This document shows positions 31,540 through 39,050 of a stretch of DNA of 42,850 bases, piece by piece; the first letter of the stretch is position 1, and each line of letters begins with the position of its first letter. The stretch is taken from contig CAJOMF010000008.1 of NCBI GenBank assembly GCA_905235605.1, forward strand, positions 1 through 42,850. Direction: 5' to 3'. The stretch comes from an uncultured bacterium. GTDB lineage: Bacteria > UBP6 > UBA1177. A model generated the notes under the pieces. The model did no database searches. It was not told the DNA's origin and saw nothing but the letters and a program-made list of their open reading frames with translations. Made by a program: the position numbers and the translations under genes.

Positions 31540-32625
31540 TTATTCTCCGCAGTTTTCAATCAGATTTCCGACGATTTCTGCAGCCGCGCTGCCTGAGCCG
31601 TAAAGCATGCTGCCGAAGTCGGGTTTTGTTTCGGAAAGTTTTTTGTAGGCGCCGACTATTTTGTCGAAGTCGCTTCCGACAATTGTGTTGAAACCGTTTT
31701 CGACAAGTTCGACCCATTCGGTTTCGTCGCGGAGCGTGATGCACTGCTTTTTAAAGAAGTACGCTTCTTTCTGGACTCCGCCGCTGTCGGTCATTACCGC
31801 CGAGCAGTTCTGCAGAAGTTCGAGCATTTCGAAGTATCCGACGGGTTCAATTATATCGAAACTCGGTTTTATGCCGTTTGCTTCCATGATTTTTTTTGTT
31901 CTAGGATGAATCGGAAGAAGCACTCTTTCAAATTTCGAAATTTCGTTGAGTGCCTTGATTATTGAAGAAAATCTTTCGATACTGTCAGTATTTTCGGCTC
32001 TGTGGATGGTCGCGAGAATGTATTTTTCGCCCTCAAGCCCGATTTGCTTTAAAAACGAAGCTTTTCCTTCGGTTTTTTTTGCGTAGTAAAGCGCCGCGTC
32101 AAGCATTACGTCGCCCGATTTCACGATTTTTATCCCGAAATTGTCGAAACCTTCATTTTTCAGGTTTTTGATTGCGGTGTCGGTAGGGCAGAAAAGGATG
32201 TTCGAAATCCTGTCGACCAGGATTCGGTTGATTTCTTCCGGCATTTTCATGTTGAAACTTCTGAGTCCTGCTTCGACGTGGGCGACTTTGCAGTGGAGTT
32301 TTGCCGCAGAGAGCGCTCCAGCGAGAGTCGAGTTCGTGTCGCCGTAAACAAGAACGAAATCAGGTTTTTCGGCCATGATTATTTCGTCGAGTTTTTCCAG
32401 CATCTGCCCGGTCATCGCACCGTGTGAAAGCCCGTGGATGTTCAGATTGTAGTCGGGGCGCGGAATATCCATTTCTTCAAAGAAAATGTCTGACATCGAA
32501 GGGTCGAAATGCTGTCCGGTGTGAACGATAACTTCAGAAATTCCGCTGCGTTTTTTTATTTCGCGCGAAACGACCGCCGCTTTTACGAACTGAGGTCTTG
32601 CACCTATTACAGTAAGAATCTTCAA
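31540..32625 (-). CDS. wecB: UDP-N-acetylglucosamine 2-epimerase (non-hydrolysing)
   Basis: TTG start at 32625 with AAGGAG seven bases upstream. The 361-residue GT-B-fold protein shows VIGARPQFVKAA, HTGQHFDPSMSDIFF, VYGDTNSTLAGAL, AHVEAGLRSF, MPEEINRILVD, TIHRAENTD and TDSGGVQKEA, all characteristic of WecB/MnaA. It makes UDP-ManNAc or, for related enzymes, UDP-L-FucNAc/QuiNAc precursors for cell-surface polysaccharide. The next upstream gene is a WbuB-like glycosyltransferase, which favours an O-antigen or capsule role with amino-deoxy sugars. Confidence 0.93.
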   Translation of the reverse strand: MKILTVIGARPQFVKAAVVSREIKKRSGISEVIVHTGQHFDPSMSDIFFEEMDIPRPDYNLNIHGLSHGAMTGQMLEKLDEIIMAEKPDFVLVYGDTNSTLAGALSAAKLHCKVAHVEAGLRSFNMKMPEEINRILVDRISNILFCPTDTAIKNLKNEGFDNFGIKIVKSGDVMLDAALYYAKKTEGKASFLKQIGLEGEKYILATIHRAENTDSIERFSSIIKALNEISKFERVLLPIHPRTKKIMEANGIKPSFDIIEPVGYFEMLELLQNCSAVMTDSGGVQKEAYFFKKQCITLRDETEWVELVENGFNTIVGSDFDKIVGAYKKLSETKPDFGSMLYGSGSAAAEIVGNLIENCGE

Positions 32626-32642
32626 GTTGCAACTCCTTGTTT

Positions 32643-33854
32643 TTATTTGAGTATTTCTAAATATTTCTTGGCAAGTTCCGAGTATGAATGGTTTGCAATG
32701 ACATACTCATGCCCGCGTTTTCCCATTTCGGCAAGCTCTTCCGGAGTTTTTCCGTAAAGAGTAAGAACCGCATTCACGATTTCTTCTGCGTTTTCAGATT
32801 TTATTGAGATTCCGCACTTTGCTTCCGCAACGATGTCGTTTGCCGCTTCGATCGCGTAAATTATCGGCTTTCCCGAATAGAGGTAGTCGAAGAGTTTATT
32901 GGGCGAAACGCCGAAACGGAAAAGCGGCGACTTCGTGAGTCCGATGTAGCAGACATTACTCAGTGCGAGCAGAGACTGGACTGAAGACTTCGGAACAGGA
33001 TCGAGAATTAGAACATTTGAAAGCCCTTTGTCGGCAATGATTTTGAGGTAATTCTCTTTTTCAGGACCGTTTCCGACAAGAAGGAAAAGGATTTTTTCAT
33101 TTGTTTTCAGAGTTTCAGCAGCTTCCAGAACGCTCGTCAGATTGTTGGAAATGCCGAATTTTCCGGCGTAAGTAACGATGAACTTGTCGTGCGGGATTTT
33201 TGTGAGAGTCTCTTCGGGAAGAGGCGATATGTTTTTCACTTCTTCAAGGTCGATTCCGTTCGGGATTGAGACGAATCTTTCTGCATCGAGCCAGTGATTC
33301 TGCATGTGTTCGAATGCGTTCGGCAGCACCGAAACGACTTTGTCCGACTTTTTGTAGGAAAAATTCTCGAAAAACTGCGTGAATCTTATGAAGGGATGCC
33401 TGTCGGTGAGCCTTCCGATCTCGGTAAGCGTGAGAGGCCAGATGTCGCGCACTTCAAAAATCAGTTTCGCGCCGGTTTTTTTCTTTATCCAATAGCCGTT
33501 GAGGATAGAAAACGGAGTAGGCGAGGTCACGATCACAGCATCGGGTCTGCCGAATCTCTTTTTTCTGAGCAGGAACATTTTTGCAACGAAGGTGAAGGCG
33601 TTCAGAATGCGCCCCAGACTCTGCGATTTTCCGTATTTCGGAGTTTTTATCCAGCAGTAATCGATGCCGTCGATATTTTCTGTCGCTGAGAAGCCTTCAA
33701 CTTCGGGCAGTTTTGAAAAAATGTGGGTGTAAGATCCTGAAAATATTGTAACTTTGTGGCCTAACTTCACAAATTCCTTCGCAAAGTAGTACGGACGGAA
33801 GACCATTCCGTGGATTCGTGAGCCGATCGTTTCATTTATTATCCAGATATTCAT
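32643..33854 (-). CDS. Glycosyltransferase family 4 (WbuB-like)
   Basis: A 403-residue GT-B enzyme. The N-terminal acceptor domain has RPYYFAKEFVKLGHKVTIFSG and FEVRDIWPLTL, the latter typical of WbuB-type fucosaminyltransferases. The C-terminal donor domain shows FIVTYAGKFGISNNL, LLVGNGPEK and the nucleotide-sugar loop region GVSPNKLFDYLYSGKPII. GAGGTAAAA lies before the ATG. It precedes wecB by 17 bases, so the two probably supply and transfer the same amino-sugar in surface polysaccharide synthesis. The exact sugar is not deducible. Confidence 0.88.
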   Translation of the reverse strand: MNIWIINETIGSRIHGMVFRPYYFAKEFVKLGHKVTIFSGSYTHIFSKLPEVEGFSATENIDGIDYCWIKTPKYGKSQSLGRILNAFTFVAKMFLLRKKRFGRPDAVIVTSPTPFSILNGYWIKKKTGAKLIFEVRDIWPLTLTEIGRLTDRHPFIRFTQFFENFSYKKSDKVVSVLPNAFEHMQNHWLDAERFVSIPNGIDLEEVKNISPLPEETLTKIPHDKFIVTYAGKFGISNNLTSVLEAAETLKTNEKILFLLVGNGPEKENYLKIIADKGLSNVLILDPVPKSSVQSLLALSNVCYIGLTKSPLFRFGVSPNKLFDYLYSGKPIIYAIEAANDIVAEAKCGISIKSENAEEIVNAVLTLYGKTPEELAEMGKRGHEYVIANHSYSELAKKYLEILK

Positions 33855-33964
33855 TTTTACCTCAAATCAAACAAAAACCAGAAAGAATAGTATAAAAGAT
33901 TTTTTTATCAAATTTCCTGTTTCAGCCGGATAAATGGCGGTATTTGCGTTAGTGTGTGAAAAAA

Positions 33965-33993
33965 TTCCAGCTTTCTGCAAAAAGTGCTATATT
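33965..33993 (+). promoter_or_regulatory. Predicted promoter for the HAD-hydF operon
   Basis: TATATT (33988-33993) with a weak -35 (TTCCAG, 33965-33970). GCCGCGC and TTTTG follow the -10, then GGAGGA and the start codon. Confidence 0.4.
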
Positions 33994-34016
33994 GCCGCGC
34001 TTTTGTTGGAGGAAAA

Positions 34017-34646
34017 ATGAACGGAAAAAAGTGCTACATTTTAGATTTTGATGGAACGGTGACTGCGCTTGACACGCTAGTTGTCGCTTTCGACAAATAC
34101 TGCATCGTCGACTGGCGGGAGCTTGAAAACGAGATGCGCGCCGGAAGAAAGGAGCGTCATCAGACTCTGGTCGATGAAGTTGAGTCGATGAAGGCTGAAG
34201 AAGATGAACTCTTTGATTTTATTAAGAAAAATGTTCCGGTGCGTAAAGGTTTCTTCGATTTTGTTAAAAAAGTCCGCGAAAACGGAGACGAGATAGTGAT
34301 CCTGAGCGGCGGTTTCAGGAGTTTTGCAGATCTTTTCATGGGTAATACCGAAGTCGAGGCTTATATCAACGATATCAAGTACTTAGGTGACAAAAACTGG
34401 AAACTCATCCCGTGCAGGAACGCATTGCCTCCGCTTTGTTCAAAAAACTGCTCGAACTGCAAACGGGCGGTCGTTGAAAAGTATAAAAACGAAGGCTTCG
34501 AAACGATCTATTTCGGTGACGGCGAGACCGATTTCTGCGGTTCGAGATATGCCGATAAAATCTATGCGACAGACGAACTTGCAGAAAAGTTGGCTTCCGA
34601 AAACGTGAAATTCACCTATTTTAAAGATTATACCGGTATTTTGTGA
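34017..34646 (+). CDS. HAD phosphatase of the MtnX-like group
   Basis: ATG at 34017 follows GGAGGA. Motif I is ILDFDGTVTALDT, motif II ILSGGFRSF, and motif IV YFGDGETDFCGSRYADKIYA. A Cys cluster (CSKNCSNCKRAVVEKY) before motif IV is also seen in MtnX-type 2-hydroxy-3-keto-5-methylthiopentenyl-1-phosphate phosphatases and related HK-MTPenyl-P/PSP-like enzymes. Methionine salvage is therefore possible, but no other mtn gene is near and the substrate stays open. hydF begins eight bases after its stop, so the two share a transcript. Confidence 0.82.
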   Translation: MNGKKCYILDFDGTVTALDTLVVAFDKYCIVDWRELENEMRAGRKERHQTLVDEVESMKAEEDELFDFIKKNVPVRKGFFDFVKKVRENGDEIVILSGGFRSFADLFMGNTEVEAYINDIKYLGDKNWKLIPCRNALPPLCSKNCSNCKRAVVEKYKNEGFETIYFGDGETDFCGSRYADKIYATDELAEKLASENVKFTYFKDYTGIL

Positions 34647-34653
34647 GGTTGTT

Positions 34654-35847
34654 ATGGCAAGAGTGATGACTGGCGACAGGCTCCGCATTTCGATTTTCGG
34701 CAGGAGGAATGCCGGAAAGTCCTCTTTGATAAACGCTTTCACGGGGCAGAACGTGGCTATTGTTTCCGATGTTCCCGGAACTACGACAGATCCTGTCATG
34801 AAGGCGATCGAGCTTTTCCCGACTGGTCCTGCGATCCTTATCGATACAGCCGGACTTGACGACACGGGAGATACTTTGGGTCTTGAAAGAGTAAAAAAAT
34901 CGGTAAGTTATCTCAAAAAATCGGATATGGTTATTCTTGTCGTTGATGCGGCGGGAGCTGCCGGAGAGCTTGAAGACGAGATAATTACTGAGTGCGAAAA
35001 TGAGAAAATCCCGCTCATTTTAGTTCTCAACAAGTCGGAACTGCCCCTTTCCGAAAGCGTGAAAACATGGCTCGAAGGGAAGGAATATATCCCGGCAAGT
35101 GCCAAGAACAACGATGGGATCGAGAAAATCACGAAAAAAATAACGGAACTTTCTCCCGACGAGTGGGAACCGCCGTTCCTGCGCGATCTCATAAAGCCGG
35201 GAGATGTCGTTCTGATGATAACTCCGATCGATTCAAGCGCGCCGAAAGGACGCATGATAATGCCGCAGGTTAGAGCCTGGAGAGATATTCTTGACGGCGG
35301 CGGAATCGCCCTTTCGTGCGAACCTCAAAATCTGCAGAAAACTTTCGATTCGCTGAAGGAAAAGCCGGCTCTCGTCGTTACAGATTCTCAGGTTTTTTCA
35401 AAAGTCGCGCCGATAGTTCCCGAAGATGTTCCGTTCACGTCATTTTCGATCCTTTCGATCAGGCAGAAAGGGAATCTCGCCGAAATGGTGAAGGCTGTGA
35501 AAAAGGTCGAAAATCTTAAAGCAGGCGACAAAGTTCTGATCGCAGAAAGCTGCTCGCATCATTCTCAGGATGACGACATCGCCCGTGTCAAGATCCCGAA
35601 ATGGCTCAACGACAAAGTCGGCGGCGGGCTTGTCATCGAAACTTCGAGCGGCAGGGATTATCCAGAAAATCTCACCGATTACAAACTGATAGTCCACTGC
35701 GGTGCATGCACACTGAACCGCAGAGAGATGCTGCTGCGTCAGGCGATACCGGCAGAAAAAGGAGTTCCCGTGACCAATTTCGGAGTTCTCATAAGCTATC
35801 TGCACGGAGTTTTCCCGCGTGCTCTGAAACCTTTCGGAATTGAGTGA
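34654..35847 (+). CDS. hydF: [FeFe]-hydrogenase H-cluster maturation GTPase HydF
   Basis: 397 residues with HydF's three parts: an N-terminal Era-like GTPase domain (P-loop GRRNAGKS at 16-23, DVPGTTTDPV, IDTAGLDD, LNKSE, PASAKNNDG), a dimerisation domain, and a C-terminal cluster-binding domain. The [4Fe-4S] ligands fit the CxH...HCxxC signature: Cys300 (ESCSHH), Cys349 and Cys352 (VHCGACTL). HydF is the scaffold on which HydE and HydG build the 2Fe subcluster before transfer to the hydrogenase. Neither hydE, hydG nor a hydrogenase gene lies in the window, so they must be elsewhere. It implies anaerobic hydrogen metabolism. Confidence 0.96.
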   Translation: MARVMTGDRLRISIFGRRNAGKSSLINAFTGQNVAIVSDVPGTTTDPVMKAIELFPTGPAILIDTAGLDDTGDTLGLERVKKSVSYLKKSDMVILVVDAAGAAGELEDEIITECENEKIPLILVLNKSELPLSESVKTWLEGKEYIPASAKNNDGIEKITKKITELSPDEWEPPFLRDLIKPGDVVLMITPIDSSAPKGRMIMPQVRAWRDILDGGGIALSCEPQNLQKTFDSLKEKPALVVTDSQVFSKVAPIVPEDVPFTSFSILSIRQKGNLAEMVKAVKKVENLKAGDKVLIAESCSHHSQDDDIARVKIPKWLNDKVGGGLVIETSSGRDYPENLTDYKLIVHCGACTLNRREMLLRQAIPAEKGVPVTNFGVLISYLHGVFPRALKPFGIE

Positions 35848-35858
35848 TCGAGGTAAAG

Positions 35859-36074
35859 ATGGTTACTGAAACAATGATAGTGATAGCTCTCAGGCAGAAA
35901 AACTGGGAGGCAGCGGCTGAAATGGTCAAGGAATACGCCGAAAAAAAGCCCGAAAGCGAGATCGCCAAGATCGCGCCGGCAGTGGATTCGGCTGAGAAAT
36001 CGGTTAAGGCGGCGTGGCTGCTTTCGATTTTTTCCGAAATAAAATGGCGTGAAATGAACGAGGTCGATATATGA
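35859..36074 (+). CDS. Small helical protein of unknown function
   Basis: ATG at 35859 follows GAGG by five bases, giving 71 residues (VTETMIVIALRQKNWEAAAEMV at the start). Mostly amphipathic helix with repeated Ala/Glu/Lys, like a single TPR-type hairpin. It lies 11 bases after hydF and overlaps aroQ by ATGA, so it is translated within the operon. No family recognised. Confidence 0.65.
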   Translation: MVTETMIVIALRQKNWEAAAEMVKEYAEKKPESEIAKIAPAVDSAEKSVKAAWLLSIFSEIKWREMNEVDI

Positions 36075-36505
36075 AGATACTGCTTGTTGAAGGACCTCTG
36101 CTTGATAAAATCGGCGAGCGTGAGCCTGAAATCTACGGCGGAAAAGGAACGCGCGAAAAACTGATCTCAAATTTTGACGGAAAGGCTGCCGCTCTCGGGA
36201 TAGAAACAGAAGCAGTTTCCGAATACTGCGAAGGAGCTCTTGCAAAAATCATAGTAAACGCTAAATGTGACGGGATCGTAATAAATCCCGGAGCTTACAC
36301 CCACACGAGCGTGCTTCTGCGTGATGCTTTGCTCTGTTCGAAGATACCTTTTGTCGAAGCGCATATATCAAATGTCTTCGAAAGAGAAGAATTCCGCCGA
36401 AAATCATATTTAAGCGATATCGCCGTCAAAGTCGTTTACGGTCTCGGGACTGAAACTTATTCGACAGCTCTTGAAAGTTTAGTCGCTTTTCTTAAATCAA
36501 ACTAA
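36071..36505 (+). CDS. aroQ: Type II 3-dehydroquinate dehydratase
   Basis: 144 residues with AroQ motifs: GPLLDKIGEREPEIYGGKGT (normally GPNLNxLGxREPxxYG; the Asn-Leu-Asn is altered), INPGAYTHTSVLLRDAL, and VEAHISNVFEREEFRRKS with the conserved His and Arg. The enzyme converts 3-dehydroquinate to 3-dehydroshikimate. Its start overlaps the preceding small gene by ATGA, and its stop overlaps that of the convergent rimM. Confidence 0.92.
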   Translation: MKILLVEGPLLDKIGEREPEIYGGKGTREKLISNFDGKAAALGIETEAVSEYCEGALAKIIVNAKCDGIVINPGAYTHTSVLLRDALLCSKIPFVEAHISNVFEREEFRRKSYLSDIAVKVVYGLGTETYSTALESLVAFLKSN

Positions 36506-36978
36506 GGCTTTGCAATCAGCACGATTTTTCCTTTTTCAAGCCTGAAAAATTTTTCTGTAAACGGAATGAATTCGGAAGTTGCATTCTCTTTTTCGATTTC
36601 GGCTAAAGAGTAGGTCGGAGTAGGGGTGAATGCCGCGATTCTCCCGCATATTTTCCCGGATTTGTCAAAAACGGTCTCTCCTATCATAAGGTCCTGAGAT
36701 TTGCCGAAGATCTCTTCTGCGGGAAGTGCAAACTTTTCGCCGATCAGAAATTCGGCTTTCTTGAATGAATCGACTCCGTCAAGTTTTACCGCGAAACCCT
36801 TACCGGTTTTTGTTATCGAGGCGATACGCCACTTTGTTTTGAACTCGAAATGATAAAGACAGTCAAAATCCAATAAAAAATCACTGTCTTTAAATTCAGG
36901 CTTAAAAAGAAGAGAACCGTCTTTTTTGAGAACTTTCGAAAAAGTTCCGACGACTTTTAAAGAGGAGACACCTTTCAA
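36502..36978 (-). CDS. rimM: Ribosome maturation factor RimM
   Basis: TTG start at 36978 overlapping the stop of khpA (TTGA), with a weak Shine-Dalgarno sequence, so translation is probably coupled. The N-terminal barrel begins SLKVVGTFSKVLKKDGSL and the PRC-barrel part has LMIGETVFDKSGKICGRIAAF and ends IPFTEKFFRLEKGKIVLI. RimM binds S19 and assists 30S head maturation. Position after ffh-rpsP-khpA is the classical order. The usual next genes trmD and rplS are absent here; aroQ converges directly. Confidence 0.85.
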   Translation of the reverse strand: MKGVSSLKVVGTFSKVLKKDGSLLFKPEFKDSDFLLDFDCLYHFEFKTKWRIASITKTGKGFAVKLDGVDSFKKAEFLIGEKFALPAEEIFGKSQDLMIGETVFDKSGKICGRIAAFTPTPTYSLAEIEKENATSEFIPFTEKFFRLEKGKIVLIAKP

Positions 36979-37208
36979 TCTTCGACTATTTCAAGAGTGT
37001 ACTTTTTCTGCCCGCGTGAAGTTGCCGCACCGAGAAGAACTCTCATTGCTTTCGCAATCCTGCCTTCTTTGCCGATAACTTTTCCAAGATCCGATTTTGC
37101 CACTCTGAGTTCGAGAACGGCCGAATTTTCGCCTTCAACTTCTGTAACCGAAACCTGTTCAGGATTATCAACCAGTTTCTTAGCGATCTGTTCAATGAGT
37201 TCTTTCAT
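36975..37208 (-). CDS. khpA: KH-domain RNA-binding protein KhpA (YlqC)
   Basis: 77 residues, the family's normal size, with one KH domain centred on GKVIGKEGRIAKAMRVLL (GxxG loop within GKEG). In Gram-positive bacteria KhpA partners KhpB/Jag; in others it is a small RNA chaperone next to rpsP and rimM, exactly as here. GGAGG lies before the start. Confidence 0.93.
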   Translation of the reverse strand: MKELIEQIAKKLVDNPEQVSVTEVEGENSAVLELRVAKSDLGKVIGKEGRIAKAMRVLLGAATSRGQKKYTLEIVED

Positions 37209-37240
37209 AAAATCCTCCGAAAAGATAAGAATTTAATCTC

Positions 37241-37480
37241 TTACTTTCTTACTTTTTTTACGAGAGAAGCTACTGTGTCGGAGCTCTGTGCGCCTTTTTT
37301 GATCCATTCGTCGTATTTTTCAACGTCGATAACGATCTCAGCCGGATCAACGCACGGATTGTAGTGTCCGAGTCTTTCGAGATAGTCGCTGTCTCTTTTC
37401 TTTCTGCTGTCAAGAACAACAACTCTGTAAGAAGGTTTTTTCTTGGAACCGCCTCTGGTCAGTCTGATACTAACGCTCAT
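37241..37480 (-). CDS. rpsP: 30S ribosomal protein bS16
   Basis: ATG at 37480 with GGAGG upstream gives 79 residues starting SVSIRLTRGGSKKKPSYRVV, the conserved N-terminus of bS16, followed by LERLGHYNP and the Asp/Glu-rich middle. Second gene in the ffh operon. Confidence 0.97.
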   Translation of the reverse strand: MSVSIRLTRGGSKKKPSYRVVVLDSRKKRDSDYLERLGHYNPCVDPAEIVIDVEKYDEWIKKGAQSSDTVASLVKKVRK

Positions 37481-37495
37481 TAAATCCTCCAAAAA

Positions 37496-38848
37496 TTATT
37501 TGACTAAGTTGCCTAAACCCTTGAATTTTTTCATAAGTCCGCCCAATCCGAGCTTATTTATGCTTTTCATCATTTTTTTCATTTCAAGGTATTGCTTCAT
37601 AAACTGGTTTATATCCTGAACCTTCGTTCCGCTGCCGTTCGCGATCCTTCTGCGGCGCGAGGCGTTGAGAATTTCGGGTTTTCTGCGCTCTTCTTTTGTC
37701 ATTGAGAAGATGATGGCTTCGATTTTGGAAAGCTCTTTATCCAAGTTGACTTTGCCTTCCATCTGCTTCATCGCTTTGCCCATTCCTGGAATCATTTCAA
37801 GCATGTTTTCCATCGGGCCCATGTTCTTTATCATCTTCATCTGTGAGAGGAAATCTTCGAGGTCAAACTCGTCTTTCCCCATTTTTTTCTGAAGTCTGAG
37901 AGCTTCTTCTGCGTTGATTTTTTCGGTAGCCTTTTCGACAAGCGAAAGGACGTCTCCCAAACCGACGATACGACCTGCGATCCTTTCGGGATGGAAAACT
38001 TCGAACTGTTCGATTTTTTCACCCATACCGACGAATTTGAGCGGAGCGCCTGTTGCAGCATTGATAGAAAGAGCCGCACCGCCTCTCGCGTCACCGTCCA
38101 TTTTAGTAAGGACGACACCGGTGATCGAAAGCCTTTTGTGAAACTCAGCCGCAACGTTTACCGCTTCCTGACCCGTCATGGCATCAGCTACGAAAAGGAT
38201 CTCGGAAGGTTCTACCGCGTTTTTGATGTTCGTGATCTCGTCCATCATCTCTTCATCGACCTGAAGACGACCCGCGGTATCGATTATGATGACATCTGCG
38301 ACGTTGTTTTTGCCGTATTCGACCGATTTTACTGCGATATCGACCGGATCCGTGCCGACTTCCGACGGATAGACGTCAACATCGATTTTTGCAGCCAGAG
38401 TCTTGAGCTGATCGATCGCGGCAGGTCTGTAGACATCGGCGGGAACGAGAAGAACTCTCTTTTTCATCTTGTTTTTGAGAAGGTAGGCAAGCTTTCCCGC
38501 AGTCGTCGTTTTACCGCTTCCCTGAAGACCGGCCATGAGGATTATTGCAGGCGGTCTAACGTTCAGATTGAGTGAATGGTCGCCTTCTCCGAGCATTGTG
38601 ACAAGCTCTTCGTGGAAAATTTTGATGAACATCTGACCCGGATTTATGCTTTTTGCGACTTCCGTTCCGAGTGCTCTTTCCTTAACTTTTTCAACGAGTT
38701 CCTTGACGACTTTGAAGTTTACGTCGGCTTCTAAAAGGGAAAGTTTGAGCTCTCTTATCCCGTCCTTGATATTGTCTTCTGTGAGCTTGCCGACACCGCG
38801 CAGCTTTTTGAAAGTTGCTTCGAGTTTGTCGGTGAGTTGATCGAACAT
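37496..38848 (-). CDS. ffh: Signal recognition particle protein Ffh
   Basis: 450 residues with the N domain, G domain and Met-rich M domain. Motifs: P-loop AGLQGSGKTTTAGKLA, PADVYRPAAIDQL, IIDTAGRLQVDEEMM, TKMDGDARGG and GMGEKIEQFEVFHPERIAGRIVG; the M domain carries KNMGPMENMLEMIPGMGK and SRRRRIANGSG for 4.5S RNA binding. It targets nascent inner-membrane and some secreted proteins cotranslationally. The SRP RNA gene was not seen in this window. Confidence 0.97.
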   Translation of the reverse strand: MFDQLTDKLEATFKKLRGVGKLTEDNIKDGIRELKLSLLEADVNFKVVKELVEKVKERALGTEVAKSINPGQMFIKIFHEELVTMLGEGDHSLNLNVRPPAIILMAGLQGSGKTTTAGKLAYLLKNKMKKRVLLVPADVYRPAAIDQLKTLAAKIDVDVYPSEVGTDPVDIAVKSVEYGKNNVADVIIIDTAGRLQVDEEMMDEITNIKNAVEPSEILFVADAMTGQEAVNVAAEFHKRLSITGVVLTKMDGDARGGAALSINAATGAPLKFVGMGEKIEQFEVFHPERIAGRIVGLGDVLSLVEKATEKINAEEALRLQKKMGKDEFDLEDFLSQMKMIKNMGPMENMLEMIPGMGKAMKQMEGKVNLDKELSKIEAIIFSMTKEERRKPEILNASRRRRIANGSGTKVQDINQFMKQYLEMKKMMKSINKLGLGGLMKKFKGLGNLVK

Positions 38849-38875
38849 TTCACCCTCTCAAAAAAAAGCCGTGCG

Positions 38876-38903
38876 ATTATAGTGAGATACTTTCAATAGT
38901 CAA
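38876..38903 (-). promoter_or_regulatory. Predicted ffh operon promoter
   Basis: On the minus strand TTGACT (38903-38898), 16 bases, consensus TATAAT (38881-38876), then CGCACGGC and eight T before GAGGGTG. Confidence 0.65.
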
Positions 38904-38983
38904 GATTTTAGTTTGTCTAAATTGTCCTGTCCTATTAAATATACTTTTGTATTCTTGTAAAAAACATTTTTAAAATCCGCATA

Positions 38984-39011
38984 TTGACTTTGTAAAATCG
39001 GTTCCTATATA
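38984..39011 (+). promoter_or_regulatory. Predicted htpG promoter
   Basis: TTGACT (38984-38989), 16 bases, TATATA (39006-39011), then TCCACGCGG and seven T. No CIRCE element or sigma32-like sequence is seen in the 200-base gap 38849-39050. Confidence 0.5.
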
Positions 39012-39050
39012 TCCACGCGGTTTTTTTATTATGTTTTTTTGGAGGAGAAA

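Noticed and set aside
38849-39050. Heat-shock control element upstream of htpG (CIRCE or sigma32 promoter)
   Set aside because: No TTAGCACTC-type repeat or CTTGAA/CCCCAT pair; an ordinary TTGACT/TATATA promoter is present.
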